Shown: positions 43,788 to 56,735, numbered from the stretch's first letter. The stretch is 64,000 nucleotides of DNA from Isoetes taiwanensis (GCA_021234155.1 JAJEKV010000095.1:933524-997523), one strand, 5' to 3'. Notes: generated by a model not told the origin, from the sequence alone. Translations and numbers: made by a program.

Positions 43788-46326
43788 AATTGCCCTTTGT
43801 CCTTTGTGTATTTTTGTAGAAATGGATATCAATACAAACATGGACACTGTCTGGTGTCTGCAGTTAATGCAAGATTTGGAGCTTCCCAAGGCACTTCCCT
43901 TATTTTTATTTATCTTCGGGACTGTATTTGGCATTGCGTTTTCTTCTGTAAATCCTTTGTTTCATTCATATTATCCCAAAGAAGCGTAATCAGGTATATT
44001 CGCTTATCCTGGCTGTTTTGCAATTTACTGTGATAGATAACATCTTAGAGCTAATGGCCTGTGACTATCCTCTGCAGGTTGAGGTTTTAGTGCAGAAGTC
44101 CATGGTCTTTGAGAAGATCAGGTGGCTTGTCTTTCAGAACATATACCTGCTTCAAACTGCAGCATTGATGTGGTAAAATCACAGAAATATGCATTTCTTT
44201 ATATGTAAGTTACTTTCCTACCTCTTATGTTTGATATAGATGTAAAATGCATGTTTGTGTTATTTTTTAATTCGAACAAAACAGTTGTATACGTAACCGA
44301 ACGCCAAAATTGTAAATAATAGTTTATAATGTCTAGTGGTGTCTCTGCATTCATATCCGTTGCTGTGTGCATCAAAGTCTAGGACGTAATAATAGCATTG
44401 AACTTGTTGAAATTTGACTAAAATTTTCATAGGCAAAATTGCATGTTTAACAGAACATTCTGATGATACTCCTCTCACACCACTTTGAATTGTACAAGAG
44501 TCTTACACATGACAAGGGGCATCTGGTGCATTAAGAACTTGGTATATGCTTTTTTTGCCTGGCCTTTGTTAGAAAGGTTTCCCAATGTGCTTTATTTTTT
44601 TTTACTAGAGGTTTGACTTGGTGTAAGTGTTTGCGCTTTTTGTCGTCGACACCTAGCTGGAAGAAACTGAGGCAGTCTTATAGAAGTGTAAAAAATGTAG
44701 AGCCTACCACTTATTCTTGGAAGTCATTCTGGAAGCTAAAGGTTAGGACAGATAGATATATATTATATTAATATCCACGGAGATCCTGTGTGATTACTGT
44801 GATTAGGCTATTTACTGAGAACTAACAGTGGTATCAAAGCAAGTAGATATGCTCAGTAAGGTGTTGACGGAATTTAAACTAGTGTAAAGCACAAGTAGGT
44901 ACAGGCTGAGGAGGAGTTGTAAGGATAAGGATGCAGCCTGTACATAAGATTATTAGATGATAATGTGGCATTGGGGCTGCCAAAGGCTGCAGGCATTTGA
45001 GTTATTGATCAAAGAAACAAGGAGGAGTTCAATCTGCAAGAGGTAAATTGCGTAGGCTTGAATTGGCCCTTTCCAGACCTACAATAATATTTTAGGGATC
45101 AAGGGTCAAATTCTTGTTGAAAACAAGAATCAAGTATCAAGTATTGTATTGTTTTGAAGTAGCATTTTTGATTGATTGTGAATCATGACCTTGAAGTATG
45201 ATTTTATCCACTTCACCCTCGAGTCACGGGGGGCAACCCTCCGTGCGCAGCACCTTGTTTCTTTTTCTTTTTTTAAAGGTGAGAAATGAATTTGGTTATT
45301 TCTGATTTAGCAAAGCCTCTTAACTACTAGGTGAACCATAAACTCATGGTAAATTCTAGCTAAATTGGTCCTATGAACTATTGTAAGCCTTCCTAATCTG
45401 TTAAGTTAATGGGAAACCACAATGTATTTTCTATTAAAGTTAAGAGATGACCATCCAGTTAAGCTAACCTAACTAAAAGCAGAGTGGAAGATCACCTTAA
45501 GATGAGCATTGAAGGCCACCCAACAATGGAAATAGAGGATGCAAATTTTCACTAATCTAATATATATTCTGGGTCGAACAAACAATAGGTCAAATCAATC
45601 AATAGGAGATTCTCATTATAAGCTGATATGCCTCCACCATCCAGCAATTTTATCATTTTCAATGTCAAGGCCCCCGACATATGCACACACAACAGTTGCC
45701 AGATGGTGCCAACAAAATACTAGTTTGGAGTGATGCACGTTTCAAATCCTTTGAAAGCTTTGTTCCCCGGGCATGGCAAATGGATCAAGCACCAAAAATT
45801 TGGAAGTTCTGGCGGACACTTCGGCTCGATCCCAAGAATGTTTACTACATTTGCATATTTTGTATGTGAATATTTTTAATAATAAAAGAAATATCTTGCA
45901 TGGTTGAGAAGAATATGCCTTTTTTTTTTTGCAAAAAGAACCATACGTAACTTACAAAGATCCTGGATATTCGCATTTTTCTCTTGCCATTCTTCGCTGT
46001 TTGTCGTTTTGATTTGGCTTAATTCGATCTGGCAAGTATGGAGGAATGGGTGGCGTCGCAAGAATTCTTATAATTCTTTGCCACCTGAATTTCATAGCAT
46101 AGGCATTTCAAAATGCAGACCGTCATAGCTGCCCTAATTTTTCTCTGCACATGGATTCATGGCTCATTCGGTAAGTTTTCCCTTTTGTTTTGATAACGTT
46201 CTTGAGAAAATAATTTCATTTCAACAAAAACTTATTAGGTCAAGGATCGAATATTGAAGCGTTGTTTGTATTTGGTGATTCATATGTTGATGTTGGAAAT
46301 CTCGTACTCAACCGAGCTTGGAATAA
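43785..46326. repeat. Duplicated segment Y, copy 1 (GDSL upstream region)
   Basis: It is collinear with 51118-53660. It contains a short unrecognised frame (ALPLFLFIFGTVFGIAFSS), several hundred bases of AT-rich DNA and, at the right end, the start of a GDSL gene. It breaks at GAATAA (46326), where segment X begins again. Confidence 0.95.
46113..46326 (+). pseudogene. GDSL esterase/lipase 5' fragment, copy 1
   Basis: Exon 1 (46113-46170) encodes a clean signal peptide, MQTVIAALIFLCTWIHGSF. A GT-AG intron follows (46171-46238), then exon 2 begins with FVFGDSYVDVGN, block I of the GDSL family with its catalytic Ser. The sequence ends in the middle of exon 2 at the duplication breakpoint. This copy has the intact start that the longer gene at 53447 lacks. 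Confidence 0.85.
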
Positions 46327-47820
46327 TCTGAAAATGTCGTGATTGAAAACCAAATTCCATTGCAAAAATACAATGCTCACTTCAGAGTAATCCTTTTGCT
46401 CATGGGCCATACATTGGGATACTTAAGGACTCAATATTAAAAAAAAAATTAAAGAAACGGGCATTAGCAACCATATATTTGAACTTTTGATACTACACCC
46501 AATATCAAAATTATATAAAAGGTCACTTCTGAATTTTTTCTAGCGTATGCTATACGCAAGGTTGCAAGATAGATTCCCATAATTCAACCTTATTGGTAAG
46601 CACTAAACCCCAATGCTTGGATGAGAGTTGTGCATCAAAGACGAAAGGAAGGAAGGAAGGAAGGAAGGAAGGAAGTTTCTTTTATATGTTTCTCGTGCAA
46701 ACTCGAAAAAGAGGATCATACCAACTTGTAGAGATTACATAAGGAGATAACACACCTCACCTATGGAAGTGATGTTGCCCCAAAGGCAAAGTGTGCTGAT
46801 TGACACTCTTGGCAACACTTGTGCCAAGACAAATTATGTTGATTGGCATCTCTTGGCAACACTTGTGCTCTATTTAAGAGGGTATGACCGTGAAGACTGG
46901 TGTGAAGTCCGAAGGAGGATGGGGAACTGATGAGAACGATTAAGGGAATGTATCTAAGTTTTGATTGTGGACCAATCAAGTCTAAGTGAGCTGCAAAATA
47001 GATATACTACATTGAGCACCAAATTGTTAGAAGCGAGCAATAAGCCAAAATATGTGTAGAAATGGAAAAGGACATCGGTTGAGAATATGGTAGAATTAGG
47101 AATAGGATGATGGTTATAGTAATCGTTTGTGTAGTAGGGAACATTGAACGGATTGAATTGAATTGTGGCAAACTCTTCATCTCTCAATTATGTGCTGGAG
47201 TAGCTATTTGTTTATCCTATTATAGAAAATTTCTCATTGTCATGCAAAGCCTTTCTCATTGTCATGCATAGACTTTGCAAATTGTGTTTAAACCAAGGTG
47301 TAGTAAGATAATATCTACAAAATACAAAAAAAGTACACCTTATGCATAGTAACCTCCACCCAAGAGGTAACTATGCACATACACCATGCAGATGTACACC
47401 CGAACATGTAATGTCTAGTCTACGAAAGTTTTGTAACACCCCAACATGTAATGTCTAGTCTACGAAATTTTTCAAAGGTGCCATGAATGGGAATTTGAAA
47501 CTGCCCATTCATCCAAATTTCTAATGCGAACACGTAGAACTATAGAATAAAAAATTAGTTACATGCAACACCATTTTCTTAACCAGGAATGCCTCATTGA
47601 CAAAAGAACAAATTGCTAGGGGCAACTGAGTTGCCAAATCCAGTCTTAACGACACAACTTAATAAATGTCATAACACCATGCATGAATTTGACATCTACA
47701 TTCAGATACATCTACTTTTGCTTTACTTTCCTTCCATCTATTGTGCACGACTTCATCCTCATTTGAACACCAACTTGTGTACACTTCTAAGCACAGAAGG
47801 ATCAATGCGCCTTTCACAAA
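46326..47820. repeat. Duplicated segment X, copy 2
   Basis: Second copy of 42294-43787. Its right side continues into the single-copy part of Helitron B (CAGCTACTCAAATGC), whereas copy 1 jumps to segment Y. Confidence 0.95.
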
Positions 47821-50800
47821 CAGCTACTCAAATGCAAATAGAGGCTTTTTCACTCATAACAGGTCTTATAACTCAACCAAGCTCAGAATGTCTAGTACAG
47901 CTACGATATGGATGCATATCGCAGTCAGTACTTCAACAGTCAGGACTACATGAATAATATGCAAAATCATCAAAAATAGGACATACACAGCTTATAACAA
48001 ACCGCCTATACGGCCCCCATCTAAATAAACATAAAAATAATCGAATAAATGATGCAATCAAGCTGGATCTACTGTATGAGAACGCAAAGTTTAAAGCCTT
48101 TACTCACCATTTTTAATGAGCAAAGGAAGAAAGCAGACTTGCATTAAACCTTTATATTTCATTCTGCCCGCCTAATTCTTAGTCTTTGAACGATATACCC
48201 AGCAACGATCTGATTTCATCTTGCTGGATATGAGCCCTAGTCATAACCATAGCATGTGGTCTAGTTTAGGGCCATGGAAGATCTGCAAGAAAGCAATATT
48301 TACAAAGTAAATAAAACCAATTGACTTTTGTAGCTGGAAAGGGATCATTTGCAAAAGAGTGGAACAGTGACACCTTTTGGTGGGAAGAATTTGAGAGGCT
48401 CCATAGTACCTTCTTTGTAGAATAACACTCACTCATACAGATAAGCTCAGGACAACTACATATTCCTGGTAAGAGCCACCTCGAACATAAAAGTAATCAA
48501 GCAGTCTTGCATCTCATAGTTTTTCAAAGATATTAGCACTCACAACATGGTGGCTACCCTAATCTGGGATCATCTCTGGGTCAGATATAGCCAGCAATAA
48601 GAACCCAACTACAAAAGTGCAATGAACTCCCCCTGACGTCAGACGCCATGTGCCTATTACATATAATTCAGCAAATTACTACTGAGCACACAGTAATTGC
48701 GAAGGCCCAAAAGAAAAGTCTTAATTGAGCCAACAACCAAAAGGGATGGGCAAAGTCAGAATTTTCTCAAGCTTGCTTCATTGCACATGAAAAAAAATGG
48801 CAAGAAGAAAATCATTAACTTGGAATCATATGTTGGCAGCTTGCAATCTACACAGTTAAGTGGAGTCATTATTGTATCCATTTTATTAATCAGAAATTCC
48901 ATTCCTCATAATGTTGAAACACAATAAAGGCCAACATAAAGGAATACATGTAGAGTGCATACCTATTATTAATATTGACTATGGGAAGATTTATAAGTCA
49001 CCTGCAATTGCTAGGGAATGAATGCTTACATCTATTATATGCTCCAAACCATCCGGCTAATCCTGGATAGAATCCTGCACACAACAAAAGGGGTTTTACA
49101 GCATTTCAAGCCATGGCAGGCCCAGAAATTCTAATAATTAATAATGCATCCATAAATTTAACTATAGGTCTCTAGATCATGTCATCTGCCTGTGTAAACA
49201 ATAATTACCACGCAGGTCGCTAAGCTCTCAGCTTCATCCTCTCAGATGCAATCCGGCACCTCCAACATCGGATCTGGTTAAAAACAAAACGATTTACTTG
49301 CAAAAACTTGCTTACAAAAGCTCAAAGTTGCATCTACATACCTCCAGCCATATCGGGATGGAAGAAAAGAAATTCGTATGCAAGTTCCGTCCGCCATAAC
49401 CAGGAACCAATGCTACTCCGTAATAACCAAAAACCCAGTTGATGCATGCAATAAGCCTGCCAGGGTGTCTCCAGAATCAAAGGCCTGGCTGCAAAAGCTT
49501 TAAAAAATGAAGATATGAAGCTCCATATTGAAGCTTTTGTGTCCGACTTCACCATCGCTCAGTAAACCGAGGAAGGAAAATACAGATTCCAGCTTCTCTT
49601 TCTCCTGCGATGATAGCCGCCTACGAAAGAAAAAGAGCGTTAGGAATAGTAAAACGTTGGAGGGAAGATGAAGTTTGGCCGGAAAACTAAAACATCATCA
49701 GAAAATGCCTTTTTTCCTCAGTCGATTTACCTTGTTGCTTCCTGTGACCTGAGCTCTTCTTCAGATAAATGCAAACACTCAGGTTTTTCCAGAAAATGCT
49801 TCGTTTCTTGACAGTTTGCTACAGTACTAAGCAAGAAATAAAGACAGAAGTTACGGATAAAGAGATAAAGACAGAAGTTATGGACAAAGCAAAAAAAAAC
49901 TCAGATAAAAAAACCTAGAACAAAGCTCCCTACCACTTGTTTCAGCGACCTCTGCTTTGCCACAATGGATTAACTGAAGAAAATTCAGAAAGAACGACCA
50001 CTATTTTGCTTCAACGACCTCTGTCCGACCTCGGCATCGCTCAGTAAACTGAGGAAGGGAAAAATAGATGGATTAATCTGAACGGTTCTATAATATTGCT
50101 CTTGCTACTGCCGTTTACTAAGAAAGGAACAGAACGTTAGAATAATAAAACCTTCGAGGGAGGGTGAAATGTCGGAAAACCAAGGCACGCCGGATTGCTG
50201 TGCTCTGCTTTGGCGAGGCCGCCATGTTGTGTTAACCCAAACGCACCGCCCACACCCAAGCAAGAGAGAGAAAATTGCTGCCGGAAAGACGAAGAGAAAC
50301 AACAAAAATATTTTGAAAGAAGAAGGTTGGCCGGAAACAAAAAAAATTTGCCGGAAAAAGCGTAACATCCGGCGGCCGGAAAGAGGAACCCGGCGTGAGA
50401 GAGAAAGTGCAAAAAATTTTTAAGTAAGTAGATTCTTAGGATACAAATTTATATATTTAAGTAGATCCCAATAAGTACCCAACCAAATTTTGTATATAAA
50501 GAATGGCCAGGCCAATTTTTCACACTATTCTTGCTTGGATCTCTTGATCCGCCCGAGATATATAAGAATGAAGGCAATGTAAGTTGCCTAGGCATTTATG
50601 CTTGCACACAACAGTGGCATTTTTATTATACATTTATTTATTTCATATAATAATCATTTCCTATAATTCCTCTCATGATGTTGGATCTACTTTTGTATTC
50701 GAGGCTTAAGGAGAGGCTTAAGGAAAATCTTTGATGTTATTATCTAGGCAATCTTTTCTAAATAGAATCATGTTTAGTCAATTTCTATAAAGTTTCACGT

Positions 50801-51117
50801 TTAATTGATCTTTGTAAAATGTTTCAAAGGTCAAAGCATTTTTTACATTCCTCTTGGCTAATCATTGAATGCCAAACCTTTGAATTCCTCTTGGTTACAA
50901 GATAAAAAATGCCAAATCTTTAAATTCTATGCGAGTTATTAATTTATTAATTTGTAGTTGTGATTTATAAATTAGATAACCCCAGCCTATTGATATCAAA
51001 TACCATGCTACATCTATTATGTAGATAATTTAACTATGATGAGCTTGAATCTTTTTTTTCTATTGAATATCAAATACCATACCACTTCTATTACGTAGAT
51101 ATGATGAGGCAAAAGGC
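47821..51117. other. Single-copy part of Helitron B and flank, no gene seen
   Basis: The stretch up to 50432 is Helitron B 5' sequence; 50433-51117 is AT-rich flank. Within the flank, CAAATACCAT ... TCTATTA(T/C)GTAGATA occurs twice about 75 bp apart (about 50995 and 51070). No coding region is supported. Confidence 0.5.
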
Positions 51118-53660
51118 AAAAATTGCCCTTTGTCCTTTGTGTATTTTTGTAGAAATGGATATCAATACAAACATGGACACTGTCTGGTGTCTGCAGTTAA
51201 TGCAAGATTTGGAGCTTCCCAATGCACTTCCCTTATTTTTATTTATCTTCGGGACTGTATTTGGCATTGCGTTTTCTTCTGTAAATCCTTTGTTTCATTC
51301 ATATTATCCCAAAGAAGCGTAATCAGGTATATTCGCTTATCCCGGCCGCATTTTGCAATTTACTGTGATAGATAACATCTTAGAGCTAATGGCCTGTGAC
51401 TATCCTCTGCAGGTTGAGGTTTTAGTGCAGAAGTCCATGGTCTTTGAGAAGATCAGGTGGCTTGTCTTTCAGAACATATACCTGCTTCAAACTGCAGCAT
51501 TGATGTGGTAAAATCACAGAAATATGCATTTCTTTATATGTAAGTTACTTTCCTACCTCTTATGTTTGATATAGATGTAAAATGCATGTTTGTGTTATTT
51601 TTTAATTCGAACAAAACAGTTGTATACGTAACCGAACGCCAAAATTGTAAATAATAGTTTATAATGTCTAGTGGTGTCTCTGCATTCATATCCGTTGCTG
51701 TGTGCATCAAAGTCTAGGACGTAATAATAGCATTGAACTTGTTGAAATTTGACTAAAATTTTCATAGGCAAAATTGCATGTTTAACAGAACATTCTGATG
51801 ATACTCCTCTCACACCACTTTGAATTGTACAAGAGTCTTACACATGACAAGGGGCATCTGGTGCATTAAGAACTTGGTATATGCTTTTTTGCGGCCTTTG
51901 TTAGAAAGGTTTCCCAATGTGCTTTATTTTTTTACTAGAGGTTTGACTTGGTGTAAGTGTTTGCGCTTTTTGTCGTCGACACCTAAATTTTGGAAGAAAC
52001 CGAGGCGAGTCTTATAGAAGTGTAAAAATGTAGAGCCTACCACTTATTCTTGGAAGTCATTCGGAAGCTAAAGGTTAGGACGGATAGATATATATTATAT
52101 TAATATCCACGGAGATCCCTGTGTGATTCTTGTGATTAGGCTATTTCTCGAGAACTAACGGTGGTATCAAAGCAAGTAGATATGCTCAGTAAGGTGTTGA
52201 CGGAATTTAAACTAGTGTAAAGCACAAGTAGGTACAGGCTGAGGAGGAGTTGTAAGGATAAGGATGCAGCCTGTACATAAGATTATTAGATGATAATGTG
52301 GCATTGGGGCTGCCAAAGGCTACAGGCATTTGAGTTATTGATCAAAGAAACAACGAGGAGTTCAATCTGCAAGAGGTAAATTGCGTAGGCTTGAATTGGC
52401 CCTTTCCAGACCTACAATAATATTTTAGGGATCAAGGGTCAAATTCTTGTTGAAAACAAGAATCAAGTATCAAGTATTGTATTGTTTTGAAGTAGCATTT
52501 TTGATTGATTGTGAATCATGACCTTGAAGTATGATTTAAGCCACTTCACCCTCGAGTCACGGGGGGCAACCCTCCGTGCGCAGCACCTTGTTTCTTTTTC
52601 TTTTTTTAAAGGTGAGAAATGAATTTGGTTATTTCTGATTTAGCAAAGCCTCTTAACTACTAGGTGAACCATAAACTCATGGTAAATTCTAGCTAAATTG
52701 GTCCTATGAACTATTGTAAGCCTTCCTAATCTGTTAAGTTAATGGGAAACCACAATGTATTTTCTATTAAAGTTAAGAGATGACCATCCAGTTAAGCTAA
52801 CCTAACTAAAAGCAGAGTGGAAGATCACCTTAAGATGAGCATTGAAGGCCACCCAACAATGGAAATAGAGGATGCAAATTTTCACTAATCTAATATATAT
52901 TCTGGGTCGAACAAACAATAGGTCAAATCAATCAATAGGAGATTCTCATTATAAGCTGATATGCCTCCACCATCCAGCAATTTTATCATTTTCAATGTCA
53001 AGGCCCCCGACATATGCACACACAACAGATTGCAGATGGTGCCAACAAAATACTAGTTTGGAGTGATGCACGTTTCAAATCCTTTGAAAGCCTGTTCCCC
53101 AGGCATGGCAAATGGATCAAGCACCAAAAATTTGGAAGTTACGCGGACACTTCGGCTCGATCCCAAGAATGTTTACTACATTTGCATATTTTGTATGTGA
53201 ATATTTTTAATAATAAAAGAAATATCTTGCATGGTTGAGAAGAATATGCCTTTTTTTTTTTTGCAAAAAGAACCATACGTAACTTACAAAGATCCTGGAT
53301 ATTCGCATTTTTCTCTTGCCATTCTTCATTTGTTTGTCGTTTTGATTTGGTAATTCTCGATCTGGCAGTATGGAGGTGGTGGTGGCCGTCGCAAGAATTC
53401 TTATAATTCTTTTGCCACACGAATTTCATAGCATAGGCATTTCAAAATGCACCGCCATAGCTGCCCTAATTTTTTTCTCGCACATGGATTCATGGCTCAT
53501 TCGGTAAGTTTTCCCTTTTGTTTTTGAACGCGTTCTTGAGAAAATAATTTCATTTCAACAAAAACTTATTAGGTCAAGGATCGAATATTGAAGCGCTGTT
53601 TGTATTTGGTGATTCATATGTTGATGTTGGAAATCTCGTACTCAACCGAGCTTGGAATAA
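51118..53660. repeat. Duplicated segment Y, copy 2 (native GDSL upstream region)
   Basis: It is collinear with 43785-46326 and continues without a break into the rest of the GDSL gene, so this is the native position. Differences from copy 1 are clustered (for example 51343-51350, 51890-51900, 53330-53460). Confidence 0.95.
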
Positions 53661-54711
53661 GCCCTATGGCATCAGCTGGCCTGGATATCCAACAGGAAGA
53701 TACTCAAATGGCAGAGTACAGACGGATTTTCTTGGTATAAATTTTGCAAATGTTTATCTGATCCAAGTGAACATTTCAAGCTGGAAAAAAGGCATCAATT
53801 TCTCTGTAGCTGGAAGTGGAGTAACTATGGCATATGGTCTGAGTCCTTTATCCTGGCAAGTTTCAACCCGGCCACCATAGCCCGATCTTGGATATTATTC
53901 TAAGGATTCATTGGCAAAATCTCTTGCAATTATATGTGAGGCTGGGAATGACTATGGTGCAAACAAGGACGCTATTAAAAAGGTTTTATGCTAGGATATG
54001 CTCTAACAATTATAATTGATAAGATTTAAAAATCGTCTCAAATTGAGAGTTTGGTATGAACTTGAAAAAAATAATCTTTGTTGTGATCTCGCAGGACTTT
54101 CACCCCCTGGTCACCACTGTAGAAATGGAATTACAGAGAGTATAAAATGCCTGTATGATTTAGGTCTCAGAAACATGATTGTTTTTGATACTCCACCATT
54201 TGGGTGTCTTCCACTAAACACCATGGATTCAAATCATACATCTTGCAATCTTCGATCATCGACACTCGACCATCATGCACAACCAACTACTCAAATCAAG
54301 TATCCAAAGAACCGATGAGAAATTTAACAGAGCACATATCATTTTCTTGGAGCAATCGAAGGCCTTTCGGCACAGATACTTGGCTCTAGCTCAGTCTGGT
54401 GGTTTCTTCTAAATCTGTGTCTAATTTTTATGTAATTTCTCATTTGCACTACTAATACATTGAGAATCGTAATTGTGAGAACTGGAGCCTTTTTGTGAAG
54501 GAATAAGCTCCACCAATGAGTGTGGAGATTTTGATCTTGGCAAGAAACTTTATCTGATCTGTGACAATCCGAATCTGCGGTATATTGGGATCATGTCCAT
54601 CCCATCAAGCGGGATCTGAGAGCTGCAGTGAATCTCTACTTGTTTCACCAAGGATTTGTAGAATTTTCACCTACACTTTCTTCTTGGCTCAATAATCTAC
54701 CCCAATCCTAA
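53447..54711 (+). pseudogene. GDSL esterase/lipase, decayed
   Basis: GDSL family blocks appear in order: block I FVFGDSYVDVGN after an intron at 53504-53572, GRYSNGRVQTDFLG, block II GINFSVAGSGVTMAYG, block III EAGNDYGAN, then LYDLGLRNMIVFDTPPFGC, and block V WDHVHPIKRDLRAAVNLYL with the catalytic Asp and His, ending at TAA 54709-54711. Exon 1 is one base shorter than in the copy at 46113, which shifts the signal peptide. Stops occur near 53878 and between blocks. The family hydrolyses esters, usually secreted to the wall or cuticle. It is probably a pseudogene unless the shifts are sequence errors. Confidence 0.85.
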
Positions 54712-55640
54712 ATGCACCTTTGTGGACCTAATCTAGCCTTTGTGGACCTTTGTGGCCTTTGTGGACACTAACCTTCCATCTATTCCTGCCATCTACGGTC
54801 TTTTATCCACAAACCTTTTTACCTTGATCCGGTAATTTTAACTACTGGTTAATTTTCAGATCATAAAAATTGCATCAAGTTCTGACCGTAATGTTTGTCC
54901 CCCATCGTTGTATTTGAGGAATATGGCGTTCTAGATTTTCGTTTGCATTTGGTAAGCATAACCGTGAAATATGTTAACAAGGCTGCCTCTCCCACTTTAT
55001 TGGCTCCCTAAATTGACTAGAGCAGCCAAGGAGGATCCACTCAAGCGAATCCTCAGGATTCACACAAGCGAATCCTCCTTGGCTTGGAGGATTCACTCAA
55101 GCGAATCCTCCTAGTGGCAGGTGTCAGTTTATAGGCATGCTGCATGTTTTGATTGCACTTTATAGGCCTGCTGCGGAGTTTTTTAGGGTGATTTGATTGG
55201 AGGATTCACTTAACACTAGAGTTGTCCCATGGACTATTTTGGTCCATGGACCAGAAATGGTCCACCATACCCCCTAGCACTCAATTCCATAATTCGCCCT
55301 ATCTATTTATCATTTTCAACTTCTAATTTCATAATCTTATTGTCAACTTGATTTCCTATGATCTCCCAAAAATTGATGGCAAACGGATTTGTGTGCAACA
55401 TTTTTGGATGATTTGAAAAAGGCCAAAATTGGCCTTTTTTAGAAGTCTTCCCACTCATTCTTCCCGTTGCGTGCCCTTTTTTATTTTAGTTAGTCAAGCT
55501 TCCCCAAAGAAGAAGCAATGATGGCAGCCCCGCCAAACAAAAATGGCACAAACGAAGGAGGAGAGATCGTGATTTTGTGAACGGCGAATATGACGCCACC
55601 TCAGATCATTCCTACGGCTGAGATTATAGCCCCAAATCTT
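54712..55640. repeat. Intergenic with hairpin-forming GGATTC repeats
   Basis: At 55031-55112 the unit GAGGATTCACTCAAGCGAATCCTC (stem GAGGATTC/GAATCCTC) occurs about three times with variants, and a related GGAGGATTCACTTAA lies at about 55199. Near 54715-54770 CCTTTGTGGA is repeated. No gene is seen. Confidence 0.6.
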
Positions 55641-55758
55641 GTCGTTTCTTCCCTAAAAGTAGCTCTGATAACAGAGCTTTGGAGAATGCCGGATACTTGT
55701 CCCTTCGATCCTTTTTTTCTCCCACGATTCTTCACCATTTAGCCTCAAATTTGTTGCA

Positions 55759-56091
55759 ATGGGTAGCTCACGCAAGAGGAAACTAGGAAATGATTTTTTC
55801 AAGCAATTAGTTGGTCGAAAAGTCTTGGTTCCGGCTCTTGAATTTGGAGCAGAGTGGGCACATGAAAAGTTCTTCGAATTTGCTCTAGAAGTTACTCTTC
55901 CAGGTCGGATTTGCTCATACAATTGCAAGAAGAAGGTTTTTGAGATATTTTTTGAAGCGGACAATGATTATATGCAGTTAAATTGGGGGCAAATTGAAAG
56001 ATTTTTAGTTCCAGAGGTAGAAACAGCCAATGAAAAGCTTGAGAAACACTACAAGAGAACATTGATTTATTGTCGCTTTTTTTGTCACTAA
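55759..56091 (+). CDS. Small Tudor-like ORF, possibly transposon-borne
   Basis: 110 residues from a real ATG. The core reads FFKQLVGRKVLVPALEFGAE, then GRICSYNCKKKVFEIFFEAD and LNWGQIERFLVPE. This resembles the small beta-barrel (Tudor/agenet-like) segments found in plant chromatin and transposon proteins. The stop comes as the sequence enters a minisatellite, so it may be truncated or continue through splicing. Assignment is by pattern only. Confidence 0.4.
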   Translation: MGSSRKRKLGNDFFKQLVGRKVLVPALEFGAEWAHEKFFEFALEVTLPGRICSYNCKKKVFEIFFEADNDYMQLNWGQIERFLVPEVETANEKLEKHYKRTLIYCRFFCH

Positions 56092-56735
56092 AATATTATG
56101 TCCAAAAACCGATGTAAAAGTGACAATAAAAATGACAAAAATAGTGAAATCCAAATGACACTAAATGTGACAATAGAATGATGCAACAGTGACAAAAGAA
56201 AGTGATAAAAGGATGGTGTAAATGTGACTATAATGTGACAATAGAATGATATGGTTTTGACAAAACCATGTGTCAAAAATTTGACAATAAATTGACTTAA
56301 TACTGACAAGAGTAATGACAAACAAATGCTATAAGTCTGACTATAATGTGGCAACAGATGACACAACTATGACAATAGATTGACAAAGTTTTGACAAAAC
56401 CATGTGCCAAAAATGTGTCAATACACTGACTTTAGAATGACAAAAGAAGTGACAAAGAAATGATATAAATTTGACCATAGTGTAACAATAAAATGTCATA
56501 ACTTTGACAAAGATGTTGGAGAAAAAGTGGCACAAATGTGTCAATAGTGTGCCAATAGAATGCCTCAAATGTGACAAGAGGGAGAGAATAAGCCGACAAA
56601 AAAGTGAATATAAATTGACAATAAGTTGGCATCAAAGTGTCAATACGACGACAATAAAATAACAATAAATAGATTTTGAAGTGACAATAGGATGACAAAT
56701 AAGTGCCAATAAACTAACTTTAAAGTGACAAGCTC
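56092..56735. repeat. TGACAATA-type minisatellite
   Basis: Degenerate units of TGACAATAGAATGAC / TGACAAAA, about 8-20 bp long, fill some 640 bp. Long frames on the minus strand here are artefacts of the repeat. Confidence 0.85.

Larger units (their letters stand above)
41993..50432 (-). mobile_element. Helitron B, non-autonomous, with internal duplication (8.4 kb)
   Basis: On the minus strand it starts TCTACTTACTTAAAAATTTT (50432) after a host A, and ends with the same hairpin plus ACCCGTTTA and CTAG (41996-41993). It contains a 1.5-kb segment twice (42294-43787 and 46326-47820) with a 2.5-kb copy of GDSL-gene upstream DNA between. Without these extra 4.0 kb it would be about 4.4 kb. No Rep/helicase ORF is visible. 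The 5' end is almost identical to that of Helitron A, so both belong to one family. Confidence 0.82.

Noticed and set aside
43708-44033. Hydrophobic frame (ALPLFLFIFGTVFGIAFSS) considered as a membrane protein gene
   Set aside because: No recognisable family or start context; it spans the X/Y junction in copy 1 and differs at its start in copy 2.
56088-56698. Long minus-strand frames rich in Leu, Ser and His
   Set aside because: They are translations of the TGACAATA minisatellite.
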